Of a stretch of 8,606 bases of DNA, positions 1 to 4,488 are shown piece by piece. Source of the DNA: Treponema sp. UBA3870. Its GTDB lineage: Bacteria; Spirochaetota; Spirochaetia; Treponematales; Treponemataceae. Numbering within the stretch: the stretch's first letter is position 1; every line of letters starts with the position of its first letter. The stretch is from NCBI GenBank assembly GCA_002392275.1, contig DGGQ01000043.1, positions 1 to 8,606 on the forward strand, given 5' to 3'. The translations under genes and the position numbers were made by a program. Below the pieces are notes generated by a model, which saw nothing but the letters and a program-made list of their open reading frames with translations, made no database searches and was not told the DNA's origin.

Positions 1-1112
1 AACGCCGGGAGGATGCTCTGGAGAATATGCTGATTGTTACGGTCGGTGAGCAGACCTTCGGAGTTGTTGTTGACGGAATCGACAAGGTTGTTGGAATCCA
101 GAAAAGCACGATACAGCCGCCGCATCCACTTTTTGGCGACATCAATATAAAATACATCTCGGGTGTTGTAGAGGCACAGAAGAGGTTGTATATTCTTCTT
201 GATATTGATAAGATTTTTGGTGTCAAGTCTGTGGAGGAGGAGAAGGTACTGGCGGAGAATGCCAAGCACCAGATTATGCAACGACAGGCCGCCGCCGCTG
301 AATTGGTTGCGGAGAAGGCTGAGAACGGTGGGCATCAAAAATCTCCTGAGCATACCGCGGAGGTTGAGCAGAAAACCGAGGAAGTTGATTTGAACTTCAT
401 TTCGGATTCTCTCCAGTCTCTGAAGAAGTTTGTAATCAGCCCGGTCAACGAGGAGTGGGCGAAAAAACGTTATGTTGAATGGAAAAAGGAGAGGGGGGCA
501 GAAAAGACCCAGCTCGGCGGTGACGATGATGCCGAAGCTTTCCTCAAGCCGTTCTATTCAAGATGCAACCAGAGCTGGTGGTCCGACGACTATGCCAAGG
601 AGCTGATGAAGGTTCTCCCCGAAAACAGCGCGAAGACGGTTGTCGTATGGAATCCGGGGTGCGGCAAGGGATATGAATCATATTCGCTGGCCTGTCTCCT
701 TAAAAAACGGTATCCGTCCGCAAGGATCAAGATATATGCGCACGATATTGACTTGCTGAGTGTGTCCAATGCGCCCCTCATGGTTGTCAGCGACCAGGCG
801 AGCATGGGATGGTACAGGCCATATTTGACAAAGAATGTCGGAGGCGAGTATGTGTTCAGCCAGGAAATCAAGGACATGATTATGTTCGAGTACCATGACT
901 GTGTTAATACAAACAGCCTTCCACCTATTGATATTGTTTTCGCACGTGATATAATATCATTCTTGCCGGAGGCATCGCAGAAGGCAATAATCGATGACTT
1001 CGATGAAAAGGTGAAGGGCAACGGACTGATATTCGTTGGTGATAACGAGAATATTTCTTTGCCAGGGTGGTCCAAAAAGACTGTCGGAAGCATTGGGGTA
1101 TATTCTAAATAA
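1..1112 (+). CDS. cheW: CheW scaffold protein with C-terminal CheR-like domain (5' partial)
   Basis: The reading frame is open to the left edge: codons from base 3 read in frame into the ATG at 27 without a stop, so that ATG is probably internal and the N-terminal half of the CheW domain is missing. CheW couples chemoreceptors to the kinase CheA in the membrane-attached array. Numbering from the ATG at 27, residues 1-65 are the CheW C-terminal half (VGEQTFGVVVDGIDKV, then YISGVVE and LYILLDIDKIF). Residues 66-170 are a charged, Ala/Glu/Lys-rich linker. Residues 171-361 resemble CheR methyltransferase: a SAM-loop-like GCGKGYESYS at 211-220, HDID at 239-242, IVFARDIISFL at 303-313 and a final LIFVGD strand. 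The CheR N-terminal NETxFFR signature appears as NQSWWSD (181-187), so the usual arginine is absent and methyltransferase activity is doubtful. Treponemes are known to carry such CheW-CheR-like fusions. Followed 45 bp later by cheX. Confidence 0.88.
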   Translation, partial: RREDALENMLIVTVGEQTFGVVVDGIDKVVGIQKSTIQPPHPLFGDINIKYISGVVEAQKRLYILLDIDKIFGVKSVEEEKVLAENAKHQIMQRQAAAAELVAEKAENGGHQKSPEHTAEVEQKTEEVDLNFISDSLQSLKKFVISPVNEEWAKKRYVEWKKERGAEKTQLGGDDDAEAFLKPFYSRCNQSWWSDDYAKELMKVLPENSAKTVVVWNPGCGKGYESYSLACLLKKRYPSARIKIYAHDIDLLSVSNAPLMVVSDQASMGWYRPYLTKNVGGEYVFSQEIKDMIMFEYHDCVNTNSLPPIDIVFARDIISFLPEASQKAIIDDFDEKVKGNGLIFVGDNENISLPGWSKKTVGSIGVYSK

Positions 1113-1157
1113 AAATAAGGGAAGAAATGGTTCCTAATATAAAAAAGGGGGAAACCT

Positions 1158-1640
1158 ATGAGAGTAGAATACATTAACCCGTTCGTCGAAACATCATACA
1201 GAGTTTTGAAAGAAGTTCTAGGTGGTGCGGAAGTAAAGAGAGGCGACTTGTATCTAAAGTCTACAGCCATGCCTGTTATGGGTGTTGCCGCATTGGTGGG
1301 TCTTGCCGGAGATGTGGAGGGCCGTGTGCTTTTTGACATGACCTACGACACCGCGCTCAACATTGCGTCCAAGATGAATGATGAGGAGCTTCCTTCATTT
1401 GACGATCTGGCTAAGGCAACAATCAGCGAACTTGCAAACTTGATTACGGCCCAGGCTGTTACCAAGCTGCATGAACTTGGTTTTAAGTTTGACCTGACTC
1501 CTCCAGCGCTCTTTGCTGGTGAGAATATGGAAATCGCCGCCCTTGGTGGTGGTGAGGAAAGTGTCGAGGCTCTTATTGTTCCGCTGATCACGGAATATGG
1601 AAAAATAGAAGTCAACGTCGCGATTCGTGAACGTCAGTAG
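1158..1640 (+). CDS. cheX: CheX, CheY-phosphate phosphatase
   Basis: CheX dephosphorylates CheY-P and so ends the motor signal; spirochaetes use it where enteric bacteria use CheZ. The 160-residue length fits the family. The catalytic helix motif ExxN is visible as ISELANLI, with Glu91 and Asn94 as the expected acid/amide pair, inside the CheC/CheX-type sequence DDLAKATISELANLI. The N-terminal strand MRVEYINPFVETSYRVLKEVLG and the central GxVLFDMTYDTALNIASKM segment are also typical. The ATG start is supported by a GGGGG ribosome-binding site at 1147-1151. It sits between the CheW fusion and cheY, only 17 bp before cheY, which indicates one operon and matches the enzyme-substrate relation. 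No internal promoter was seen. Confidence 0.93.
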   Translation: MRVEYINPFVETSYRVLKEVLGGAEVKRGDLYLKSTAMPVMGVAALVGLAGDVEGRVLFDMTYDTALNIASKMNDEELPSFDDLAKATISELANLITAQAVTKLHELGFKFDLTPPALFAGENMEIAALGGGEESVEALIVPLITEYGKIEVNVAIRERQ

Positions 1641-1657
1641 ATAAGGGGTATATAGTT

Positions 1658-2092
1658 ATGAAGACTAAACAGGATTTTCCTTCAGTAAACGACCGTCCGC
1701 CTGAGGGACTTAAAGAGGATGGAACAAAGTTTCGTGTACTAGTTGTTGATGATTCTGCGTTCGTAGCTAAACAGCTTACACAGATTTTGAGCAGCGATGG
1801 TTATGAAATCGTTGCCACCGCCGCTGATGGAAAAGAGGGTGTGGATAAGTACAAAGAGCTTTGCCCGAATGTCGATATAGTCACGATGGACATCACCATG
1901 CCGCGTATGGATGGAATTACAGCTCTGGAGCAGATTATGGCCTTCGACAAGAACGCAAAGGTCGTTATGGTTTCTGCTCTCGGAAAAGAGGAGCTTGTAA
2001 AGAAATCCTTGATGGCAGGAGCAAAGAATTATATCGTGAAGCCTCTGGACCGCAAGAAGGTTCTTGAGCGCATCTCCGCGTCCTTGAAGTAG
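1658..2092 (+). CDS. cheY: CheY chemotaxis response regulator
   Basis: This is a single receiver domain of 144 residues that takes phosphate from CheA and binds the flagellar switch. The receiver core is complete: acidic pair Asp31-Asp32 (VVDDSAF), phosphoacceptor Asp78 in TMDITMPRMDG, switch Ser106 (MVSALG), aromatic Tyr125 and Lys128 in YIVKP. There is no output domain. A roughly 25-residue N-terminal extension, rich in Lys, Asp and Pro, precedes the first strand FRVLVVDD and is longer than in enteric CheY. It may be a real spirochaete extension, because the ATG has a GGGG site at 1645-1648. Last gene of the che group; a probable terminator follows at 2151-2187. Confidence 0.95.
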   Translation: MKTKQDFPSVNDRPPEGLKEDGTKFRVLVVDDSAFVAKQLTQILSSDGYEIVATAADGKEGVDKYKELCPNVDIVTMDITMPRMDGITALEQIMAFDKNAKVVMVSALGKEELVKKSLMAGAKNYIVKPLDRKKVLERISASLK

Positions 2093-2100
2093 GATTAACT

Positions 2101-2114
2101 CTGGCTGGTGCCAG
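2101..2114 (+). other. Small hairpin just after cheY stop
   Basis: A perfect 5-bp inverted repeat, CTGGC (2101-2105) and GCCAG (2110-2114) around the loop TGGT, lies 9 bp past the cheY stop codon. It has no T-run, so it is not a terminator by itself. It could be part of the 3' untranslated region or chance. Confidence 0.3.
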
Positions 2115-2150
2115 TTGGCATCGGTCAAAGTTTGTTTCAAAAATCTAAAT

Positions 2151-2187
2151 AAACGCTGCGGGCAAATGTTGTTTGCGGTGTTTTTTT
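2151..2187 (+). terminator. Probable intrinsic terminator of the che operon
   Basis: GCAAA (2162-2166) pairs with TTTGC (2172-2176) around TGTTG. The stem can be extended across a 4-nt bulge by AAACGCT (2151-2157) with GGTGTTT (2177-2183), using G-U pairs. A run of seven T (2181-2187) follows directly. Stem quality is moderate because of the bulge and wobble pairs, but position and T-run fit a rho-independent terminator for cheY. Confidence 0.6.
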
Positions 2188-2204
2188 GTCTCACAAAGAA
2201 AATT

Positions 2205-2228
2205 GGTCCATAGAAACAGCTGTGGACC
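2205..2228. repeat. 9-bp inverted repeat (hairpin) downstream of the che terminator
   Basis: GGTCCATAG (2205-2213) pairs with CTGTGGACC (2220-2228) with one G-U pair and a 6-nt loop AAACAG. On the minus strand it is followed by AATTTTCTTT, so it could work as a weak leftward terminator; on the plus strand no T-run follows. The gene-free stretch 2093-2426 otherwise holds two terminators and a small repeat block. I saw no convincing gene in it. Confidence 0.45.
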
Positions 2229-2280
2229 GTGTGGAGTTTTATGTCAAAAATCCATACATGTCCTTAACAGGTATTGCAGC

Positions 2281-2361
2281 CAACCTTGCATGCCCCTATT
2301 TCGCCCCACGGGGGTGCTTGCCTGCCACACGGTATGCAGCACTTCCGCGTGGCTCAACCTT
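2281..2361. repeat. Small inverted-repeat block bracketed by CAACCTT direct repeats
   Basis: CAACCTT occurs at 2281-2287 and again at 2355-2361. Between them lies a 67-bp GC-rich segment with an imperfect inverted repeat, GCCACACGG (2324-2332) against CCGCGTGGC (2345-2353), one mismatch. The layout resembles a REP-like or very small mobile repeat with a short target duplication, but a 7-bp repeat can arise by chance and there is only one copy in the window. Confidence 0.35.
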
Positions 2362-2385
2362 CAAAATAAGCCGACTTTTTTGAAC

Positions 2386-2420
2386 AAAAAAAATGCCCAC
2401 CCGTTTTGGATAGGCAGGCA
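2386..2420 (-). terminator. Intrinsic terminator of the DUF1508 gene
   Basis: Read on the minus strand, TGCCTGCCT pairs with GGGTGGGCA over nine positions (three G-U) around a 9-nt loop, followed by eight T (plus-strand A-run 2386-2393). It starts 6 bp past the stop codon of the minus-strand gene, the expected place for its terminator, and faces the che terminator. Confidence 0.82.
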
Positions 2421-2426
2421 ATGCTT

Positions 2427-2804
2427 CTAGTCAAGCGTCTCGTCAATAATCTTTGTTGACTCGGTGGCGTTCTTTTTTATGGACGCGACACCATTTTTTA
2501 CGCCGGCGATGTCCTTGTAGCTTTCACCGACCGCAATAATCTGTCCGTTCCTTGCCTTGAGCCTGAAGCGGAATTCGCCCCTCTTGTCCTTGTAGATTTC
2601 ATATTTTGGACAGCTTTCAACCTTGTATCCGTCCTTTGTCTGGTCCTCAACCGCCGCGTCCGAGTTTCTGATTACGCTTGCGATTCCATTTTTTGCGGCT
2701 GTCTTTGAGTTGTACACCTCGGACGTCGCGATAATCTCGCCGTTGCCCGCAAAAAGGTTGAACATTACACCAGTCTTAGCCTTACTGATAACGAACTTTC
2801 CCAT
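2427..2804 (-). CDS. DUF1508 / YegP-like two-repeat protein
   Basis: A 125-residue protein built of two copies of the DUF1508 (UPF0339, YegP-like) unit: residues 2-56 (GKFVISKAKTG, then NGEIIATSE and KNGIASV) and 67-125 (KYEIYKDKRGEFRF, then NGQIIAVGE and KNGVASI). Each unit is a small beta-rich module ending in a helix; no signal peptide or membrane segment is seen, so it is probably cytoplasmic. The biochemical role of the family is not established. The start is supported by a GAGGTG site (plus-strand 2811-2816) 6 bp upstream. It stands alone with its own promoter and terminator, divergent from plsC. Confidence 0.88.
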   Translation of the reverse strand: MGKFVISKAKTGVMFNLFAGNGEIIATSEVYNSKTAAKNGIASVIRNSDAAVEDQTKDGYKVESCPKYEIYKDKRGEFRFRLKARNGQIIAVGESYKDIAGVKNGVASIKKNATESTKIIDETLD

Positions 2805-2826
2805 ACGCTACACCTCTGATTGTTAA

Positions 2827-2846
2827 AGAACTGTCAATCCGGTTCT
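2827..2846 (-). repeat. Weak inverted repeat in the DUF1508 leader
   Basis: AGAAC (2827-2831) and GTTCT (2842-2846) form 5-bp arms around a 10-nt loop between the 5' hairpin and the ribosome-binding site of the minus-strand gene. It could shape the leader RNA; on its own it is weak. Confidence 0.25.
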
Positions 2847-2858
2847 CTTTTTTTTAGC

Positions 2859-2873
2859 GGCAGACAGACTGCC
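2859..2873 (-). promoter_or_regulatory. Hairpin at predicted 5' end of the DUF1508 mRNA
   Basis: GGCAG (2859-2863) and CTGCC (2869-2873) are perfect 5-bp arms around a 5-nt loop. With the -10 box at 2882-2887, transcription should start near 2875, so this hairpin would lie at the extreme 5' end of the leader, followed on that strand by an A-run. Such 5'-terminal stems often protect mRNAs from decay; an operator role is also possible. Confidence 0.45.
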
Positions 2874-2881
2874 ATACAAAA

Positions 2882-2910
2882 ATTATAAGCCATAAATGTC
2901 CATTTTGCAA
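2882..2910 (-). promoter_or_regulatory. Sigma-70-type promoter for the DUF1508 gene
   Basis: On the minus strand, TTGCAA (2910-2905) is followed by exactly 17 bp and a perfect TATAAT (2887-2882). Transcription would start near 2875, giving a leader of about 70 nt. The region upstream of the -35 box (2911-2927) is A/T-rich. Confidence 0.8.
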
Positions 2911-2927
2911 GAATTTAATATCAAAAT

Positions 2928-3092
2928 ACAGGTCTTCGGCATGAAAACTGTAGATAAATGCAACACATGAGCGGGTCCCAGTTGACGGCAAAAAACAGGA
3001 ATTCTTCCCCAGTGGGGCCCCTTCCTATTTTTTGCCTACGTCCCGCTCCTGTGTTGCACAAGTCTATTATTTTTATCATGCCGAAGCCCTGT
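2928..3092. repeat. 165-bp imperfect long inverted repeat
   Basis: Three paired blocks form one long hairpin. Outer: 2928-2944 with 3076-3092, 16 of 17 positions paired (left arm ACAGGTCTTCGGCATGA). Middle: 2959-2975 with 3042-3058, 16 of 17 (left arm begins TGCAACACA and ends GAGCGGG). Inner: 2987-3001 with 3022-3036, 14 of 15 (left arm begins GGCAAAAAA). An apical CCCC-AGT-GGGG (3007-3017) caps it. Asymmetric internal loops of 14/17 nt and 11/5 nt separate the blocks. It contains no convincing gene. It may be a MITE-like element with terminal inverted repeats, a structured non-coding RNA, or a regulatory palindrome between the divergent DUF1508 and plsC promoters. No clear target duplication was found. 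Confidence 0.85.
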
Positions 3093-3109
3093 CCACAAAA
3101 ATTTTACTA

Positions 3110-3138
3110 TGGACTTTTGCCACCGTCTCCATTATAAT
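3110..3138 (+). promoter_or_regulatory. Probable promoter of plsC
   Basis: TGGACT (3110-3115) is separated by 17 bp from a perfect TATAAT (3133-3138). Only 8 bp lie between the -10 box and the plsC ATG at 3147, so the start of transcription should fall at or just before the start codon. The -35 match is 4 of 6. Confidence 0.6.
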
Positions 3139-3146
3139 TTGGAATC

Positions 3147-3893
3147 ATGCTTACTTTTATTACAATACTTTGCCTTGTGGGGATGCTCGTGTTCCCAACG
3201 CTGATGCTTGTGTTCGCGTATCCGGTGAGCCACAGGCTTGCGCTTTTCTGGTCGAACTACATAACATCCAGGTCGGCGAGACTTTTTTTTGCCATACTGC
3301 GGTACTACCGTGGATTCAAGTTCCTTGGCGACGATGGCTCAAAGAAGAATCTTCCGGAACAGTTCCTGGTCATATCCAACCACCAGAGCCTTATCGACAT
3401 TGTGGTTTACCTCTACTTTTTTTCGGACAGGAAGGTTCGTTTTGTTGCGAAGGACACCCTCGGGAGCGCTCCCATGGTTGGAAAGATGCTTAGGGCGCAG
3501 GGCCACTGCCTGATTCCGAGAAAGGGGCATCCATCCGTGGCGATGAGGCGTCTTCAGAAATTTGGTCTCAGGGCTGTGGAGGAAAAACTGGTCCCGGTGA
3601 TTTTTCCCGAGGGAACAAGGAGCCGAGACGGAAACCTTGGGCAGTTCTATTCGGCGGGATTCAGGAGGCTCGTTCAGAACGCGAGGATTCCCGTGGCCGT
3701 GTGTGCCCTGGACGGTGGATGGCGGCTTTCAAAGGTGAAGGACGTTCTCAGAAACCTGAACAGGGGCGCTTACCGTGTAAAGGTGCTGAAGGTGTATGAC
3801 GCGCCGGAGACAAAGGACGATGAAAAAAGAATCCTTGATGAAAGCCGCGAACTGATTCAGTCCCAGCTGGACGAGTGGAGGACATCGGACTGA
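3147..3893 (+). CDS. plsC: 1-acyl-sn-glycerol-3-phosphate acyltransferase (PlsC family)
   Basis: PlsC transfers an acyl chain to the sn-2 position of lysophosphatidic acid, making phosphatidic acid at the inner membrane. The protein has 248 residues, normal for the family. Acyltransferase motifs appear in order: NHQSLID with the catalytic His79 and Asp84 (H-x4-D), KVRFVAKDTLGSAPMVGKML (96-115), FPEGTRSR (153-160) for glycerol-phosphate binding, and IPVAVCALDGG (181-191). Residues 1-26 are strongly hydrophobic, a probable membrane anchor. The ATG at 3147 keeps that segment; the only nearby ribosome-binding match is a weak GGA at 3141-3143. A later Met at 3183 would cut the anchor and has no better site. 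Substrate specificity within the LPLAT family cannot be read from sequence alone. Monocistronic by appearance. Confidence 0.88.
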   Translation: MLTFITILCLVGMLVFPTLMLVFAYPVSHRLALFWSNYITSRSARLFFAILRYYRGFKFLGDDGSKKNLPEQFLVISNHQSLIDIVVYLYFFSDRKVRFVAKDTLGSAPMVGKMLRAQGHCLIPRKGHPSVAMRRLQKFGLRAVEEKLVPVIFPEGTRSRDGNLGQFYSAGFRRLVQNARIPVAVCALDGGWRLSKVKDVLRNLNRGAYRVKVLKVYDAPETKDDEKRILDESRELIQSQLDEWRTSD

Positions 3894-3900
3894 TGGGCGT

Positions 3901-3953
3901 TGCGGGCATGTGAAAGGGGCTGCGCAAGCGGGTGGTGTTGGTCTTATCCCGCA
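3901..3953. repeat. Inverted repeat TGCGGG/CCCGCA after plsC
   Basis: TGCGGG (3901-3906) and CCCGCA (3948-3953) are perfect 6-bp arms 41 bp apart, just past the plsC stop. No T-run follows, so this is not a classic terminator. It forms the left part of a GC-rich palindromic stretch without a gene. Confidence 0.3.
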
Positions 3954-3985
3954 GAAGGGGTAGCGGAAAACCGCCGGTTTGGAGC

Positions 3986-4094
3986 GAGGGGAAGGCTTTC
4001 CCCTCAAAAAGATGTGTTGGAGCCGGAAATTGCCGAAGGCAATTTCCGGGTAGTGAGGGGCGTAGTCCCGAACGTAGGGAAGGCTTTCCCCTCA
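3986..4094. repeat. REP-like palindromic repeat cluster
   Basis: Two copies of an 18-bp repeat, GGGAAGGCTTTCCCCTCA, lie at 3989-4006 and 4077-4094, exactly 88 bp apart. Each is a hairpin with a GGCT loop: the first has 8-bp arms GAGGGGAA/TTCCCCTC (3986-3993, 3998-4005), the second 5-bp arms GGGAA/TTCCC. Between them sits a perfect 12-bp hairpin, CCGGAAATTGCC (4023-4034) with GGCAATTTCCGG (4038-4049) and loop GAA. None is followed by a T-run. The pattern is like interspersed palindromic (REP/BIME) elements in other bacteria. Most of the gene-free stretch 3894-4195 is this cluster; the rest is the next promoter. Confidence 0.75.
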
Positions 4095-4132
4095 TAAATA
4101 TGGGACATATGGTTATAATTGTCGGAATCACC

Positions 4133-4162
4133 TTGACATTTGACGATAAAATTGTGTAAAAT
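4133..4162 (+). promoter_or_regulatory. Promoter of the small zinc-ribbon gene
   Basis: A perfect TTGACA (4133-4138), an 18-bp spacer and TAAAAT (4157-4162). Transcription would start near 4169, leaving a leader of about 27 nt with a GGAGGA ribosome-binding site. The -35 box sits in a 13-bp sequence repeated at 4375-4387. Confidence 0.75.
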
Positions 4163-4195
4163 CGGTATACTTAAATTTACCAATGGAGGAATATC

Positions 4196-4372
4196 ATGGC
4201 TGGAACCAGTAAGAACTCTCGTACAACTGTTGCAACTCAGAAATTTTTCTGCCCAGATTGTGGTGGCGAAATTGTTATGAAGACAATCTTCGAGAAGGGC
4301 AGACTCAGAAATCAGGCGGAATGCCAGAAATGCAAGCGCGTTGAGAGAAGGCCAAAAGACTTTACAAAATAA
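4196..4372 (+). CDS. Small zinc-ribbon protein, function unknown
   Basis: A 58-residue protein starting at ATG 4196 with an excellent GGAGGA ribosome-binding site (4185-4190) and its own promoter. Two CxxC knuckles are visible: Cys19-Pro-Asp-Cys22-Gly-Gly and Cys43-Gln-Lys-Cys46, 20 residues apart, which should bind one zinc. The N-terminus (AGTSKNSRTT) and C-terminus (KRVERRPKDFTK) are basic, which suggests RNA or ribosome contact. It does not look like L33, L36 or another zinc-ribbon ribosomal protein I recognise. It lies just before rpsT, though rpsT has its own promoter. The coding evidence is strong; the role is only inferred. Confidence 0.85.
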   Translation: MAGTSKNSRTTVATQKFFCPDCGGEIVMKTIFEKGRLRNQAECQKCKRVERRPKDFTK

Positions 4373-4374
4373 CG

Positions 4375-4404
4375 CTTGACATTTGACTGTTCTGGTTTTC
4401 TAAC
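4375..4404 (+). promoter_or_regulatory. Possible second upstream promoter for rpsT
   Basis: TTGACA (4376-4381), a 17-bp spacer and TCTAAC (4399-4404, 4 of 6 matches). Its -35 region is an exact copy of the 13-bp CTTGACATTTGAC found at 4132-4144. The -10 box is weak and overlaps a hairpin, so this may be a minor or decayed promoter. Confidence 0.35.
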
Positions 4405-4423
4405 TCTAGGAAATACAAACAGT
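4386..4423 (+). other. Two-part hairpin between zinc-ribbon gene and rpsT
   Basis: ACTGTT (4386-4391) pairs with AACAGT (4418-4423), and inside it TTTTCTA (4396-4402) pairs with TAGGAAA (4407-4413) with one G-U around loop ACTC. The stem follows the zinc-ribbon stop by 13 bp and could slow or end transcription, though the nearest T-run is about 17 nt further on (4441-4446). Processing site or attenuator are alternatives. Confidence 0.4.
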
Positions 4424-4430
4424 TATCTAC

Positions 4431-4459
4431 TTGACTATTGTTTTTTCATTCAATAGAAT
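4431..4459 (+). promoter_or_regulatory. Promoter of rpsT
   Basis: TTGACT (4431-4436), 17 bp, TAGAAT (4454-4459): both boxes match the consensus at 5 of 6 positions with ideal spacing. Transcription should start near 4466, about 23 nt before the TTG start codon. A perfect 6-bp inverted repeat, CTATTG (4435-4440) and CAATAG (4451-4456), spans the spacer and touches both boxes, which could be an operator. Confidence 0.75.
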
Positions 4460-4488
4460 AACCGAATATCCATTTTGGGGGTAATATT

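Noticed and set aside
590..1339. Long minus-strand open frame (249 codons) across the CheR-like domain and into cheX
   Set aside because: It lies opposite two well supported genes, shows no recognisable domain and has no ribosome-binding or promoter support; it is a shadow of their codon pattern.
2186..2383. Possible small protein with TTG start (MSHKENWSIE...) after cheY
   Set aside because: The start lies in the terminator T-run, there is no ribosome-binding site, and the second half is the inverted-repeat block. Composition does not look coding.
2928..3092. Retron, tRNA-like or riboswitch identity for the long inverted repeat
   Set aside because: No reverse transcriptase gene nearby, no tRNA acceptor or anticodon pattern, and no riboswitch core I recognise.
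3032..3493. Plus-strand open frame of 153 codons beginning inside the long inverted repeat
   Set aside because: It runs out of frame through plsC, which has all acyltransferase motifs in the other frame.
4114..4119. TATAAT upstream of the zinc-ribbon promoter
   Set aside because: No acceptable -35 box at 16-18 bp (CTCATA at 17 bp); the TTGACA/TAAAAT pair downstream explains the gene better.
3748..4131. Minus-strand frame of 127 codons across the palindromic cluster
   Set aside because: It is made of the plsC antisense and repeat hairpins, is proline/arginine-rich as expected from GC-rich repeats, and has no start signals.
3900..4159. Plus-strand short frames within the repeat cluster
   Set aside because: Their sequence is translated palindrome; no ribosome-binding site and no conserved motif.
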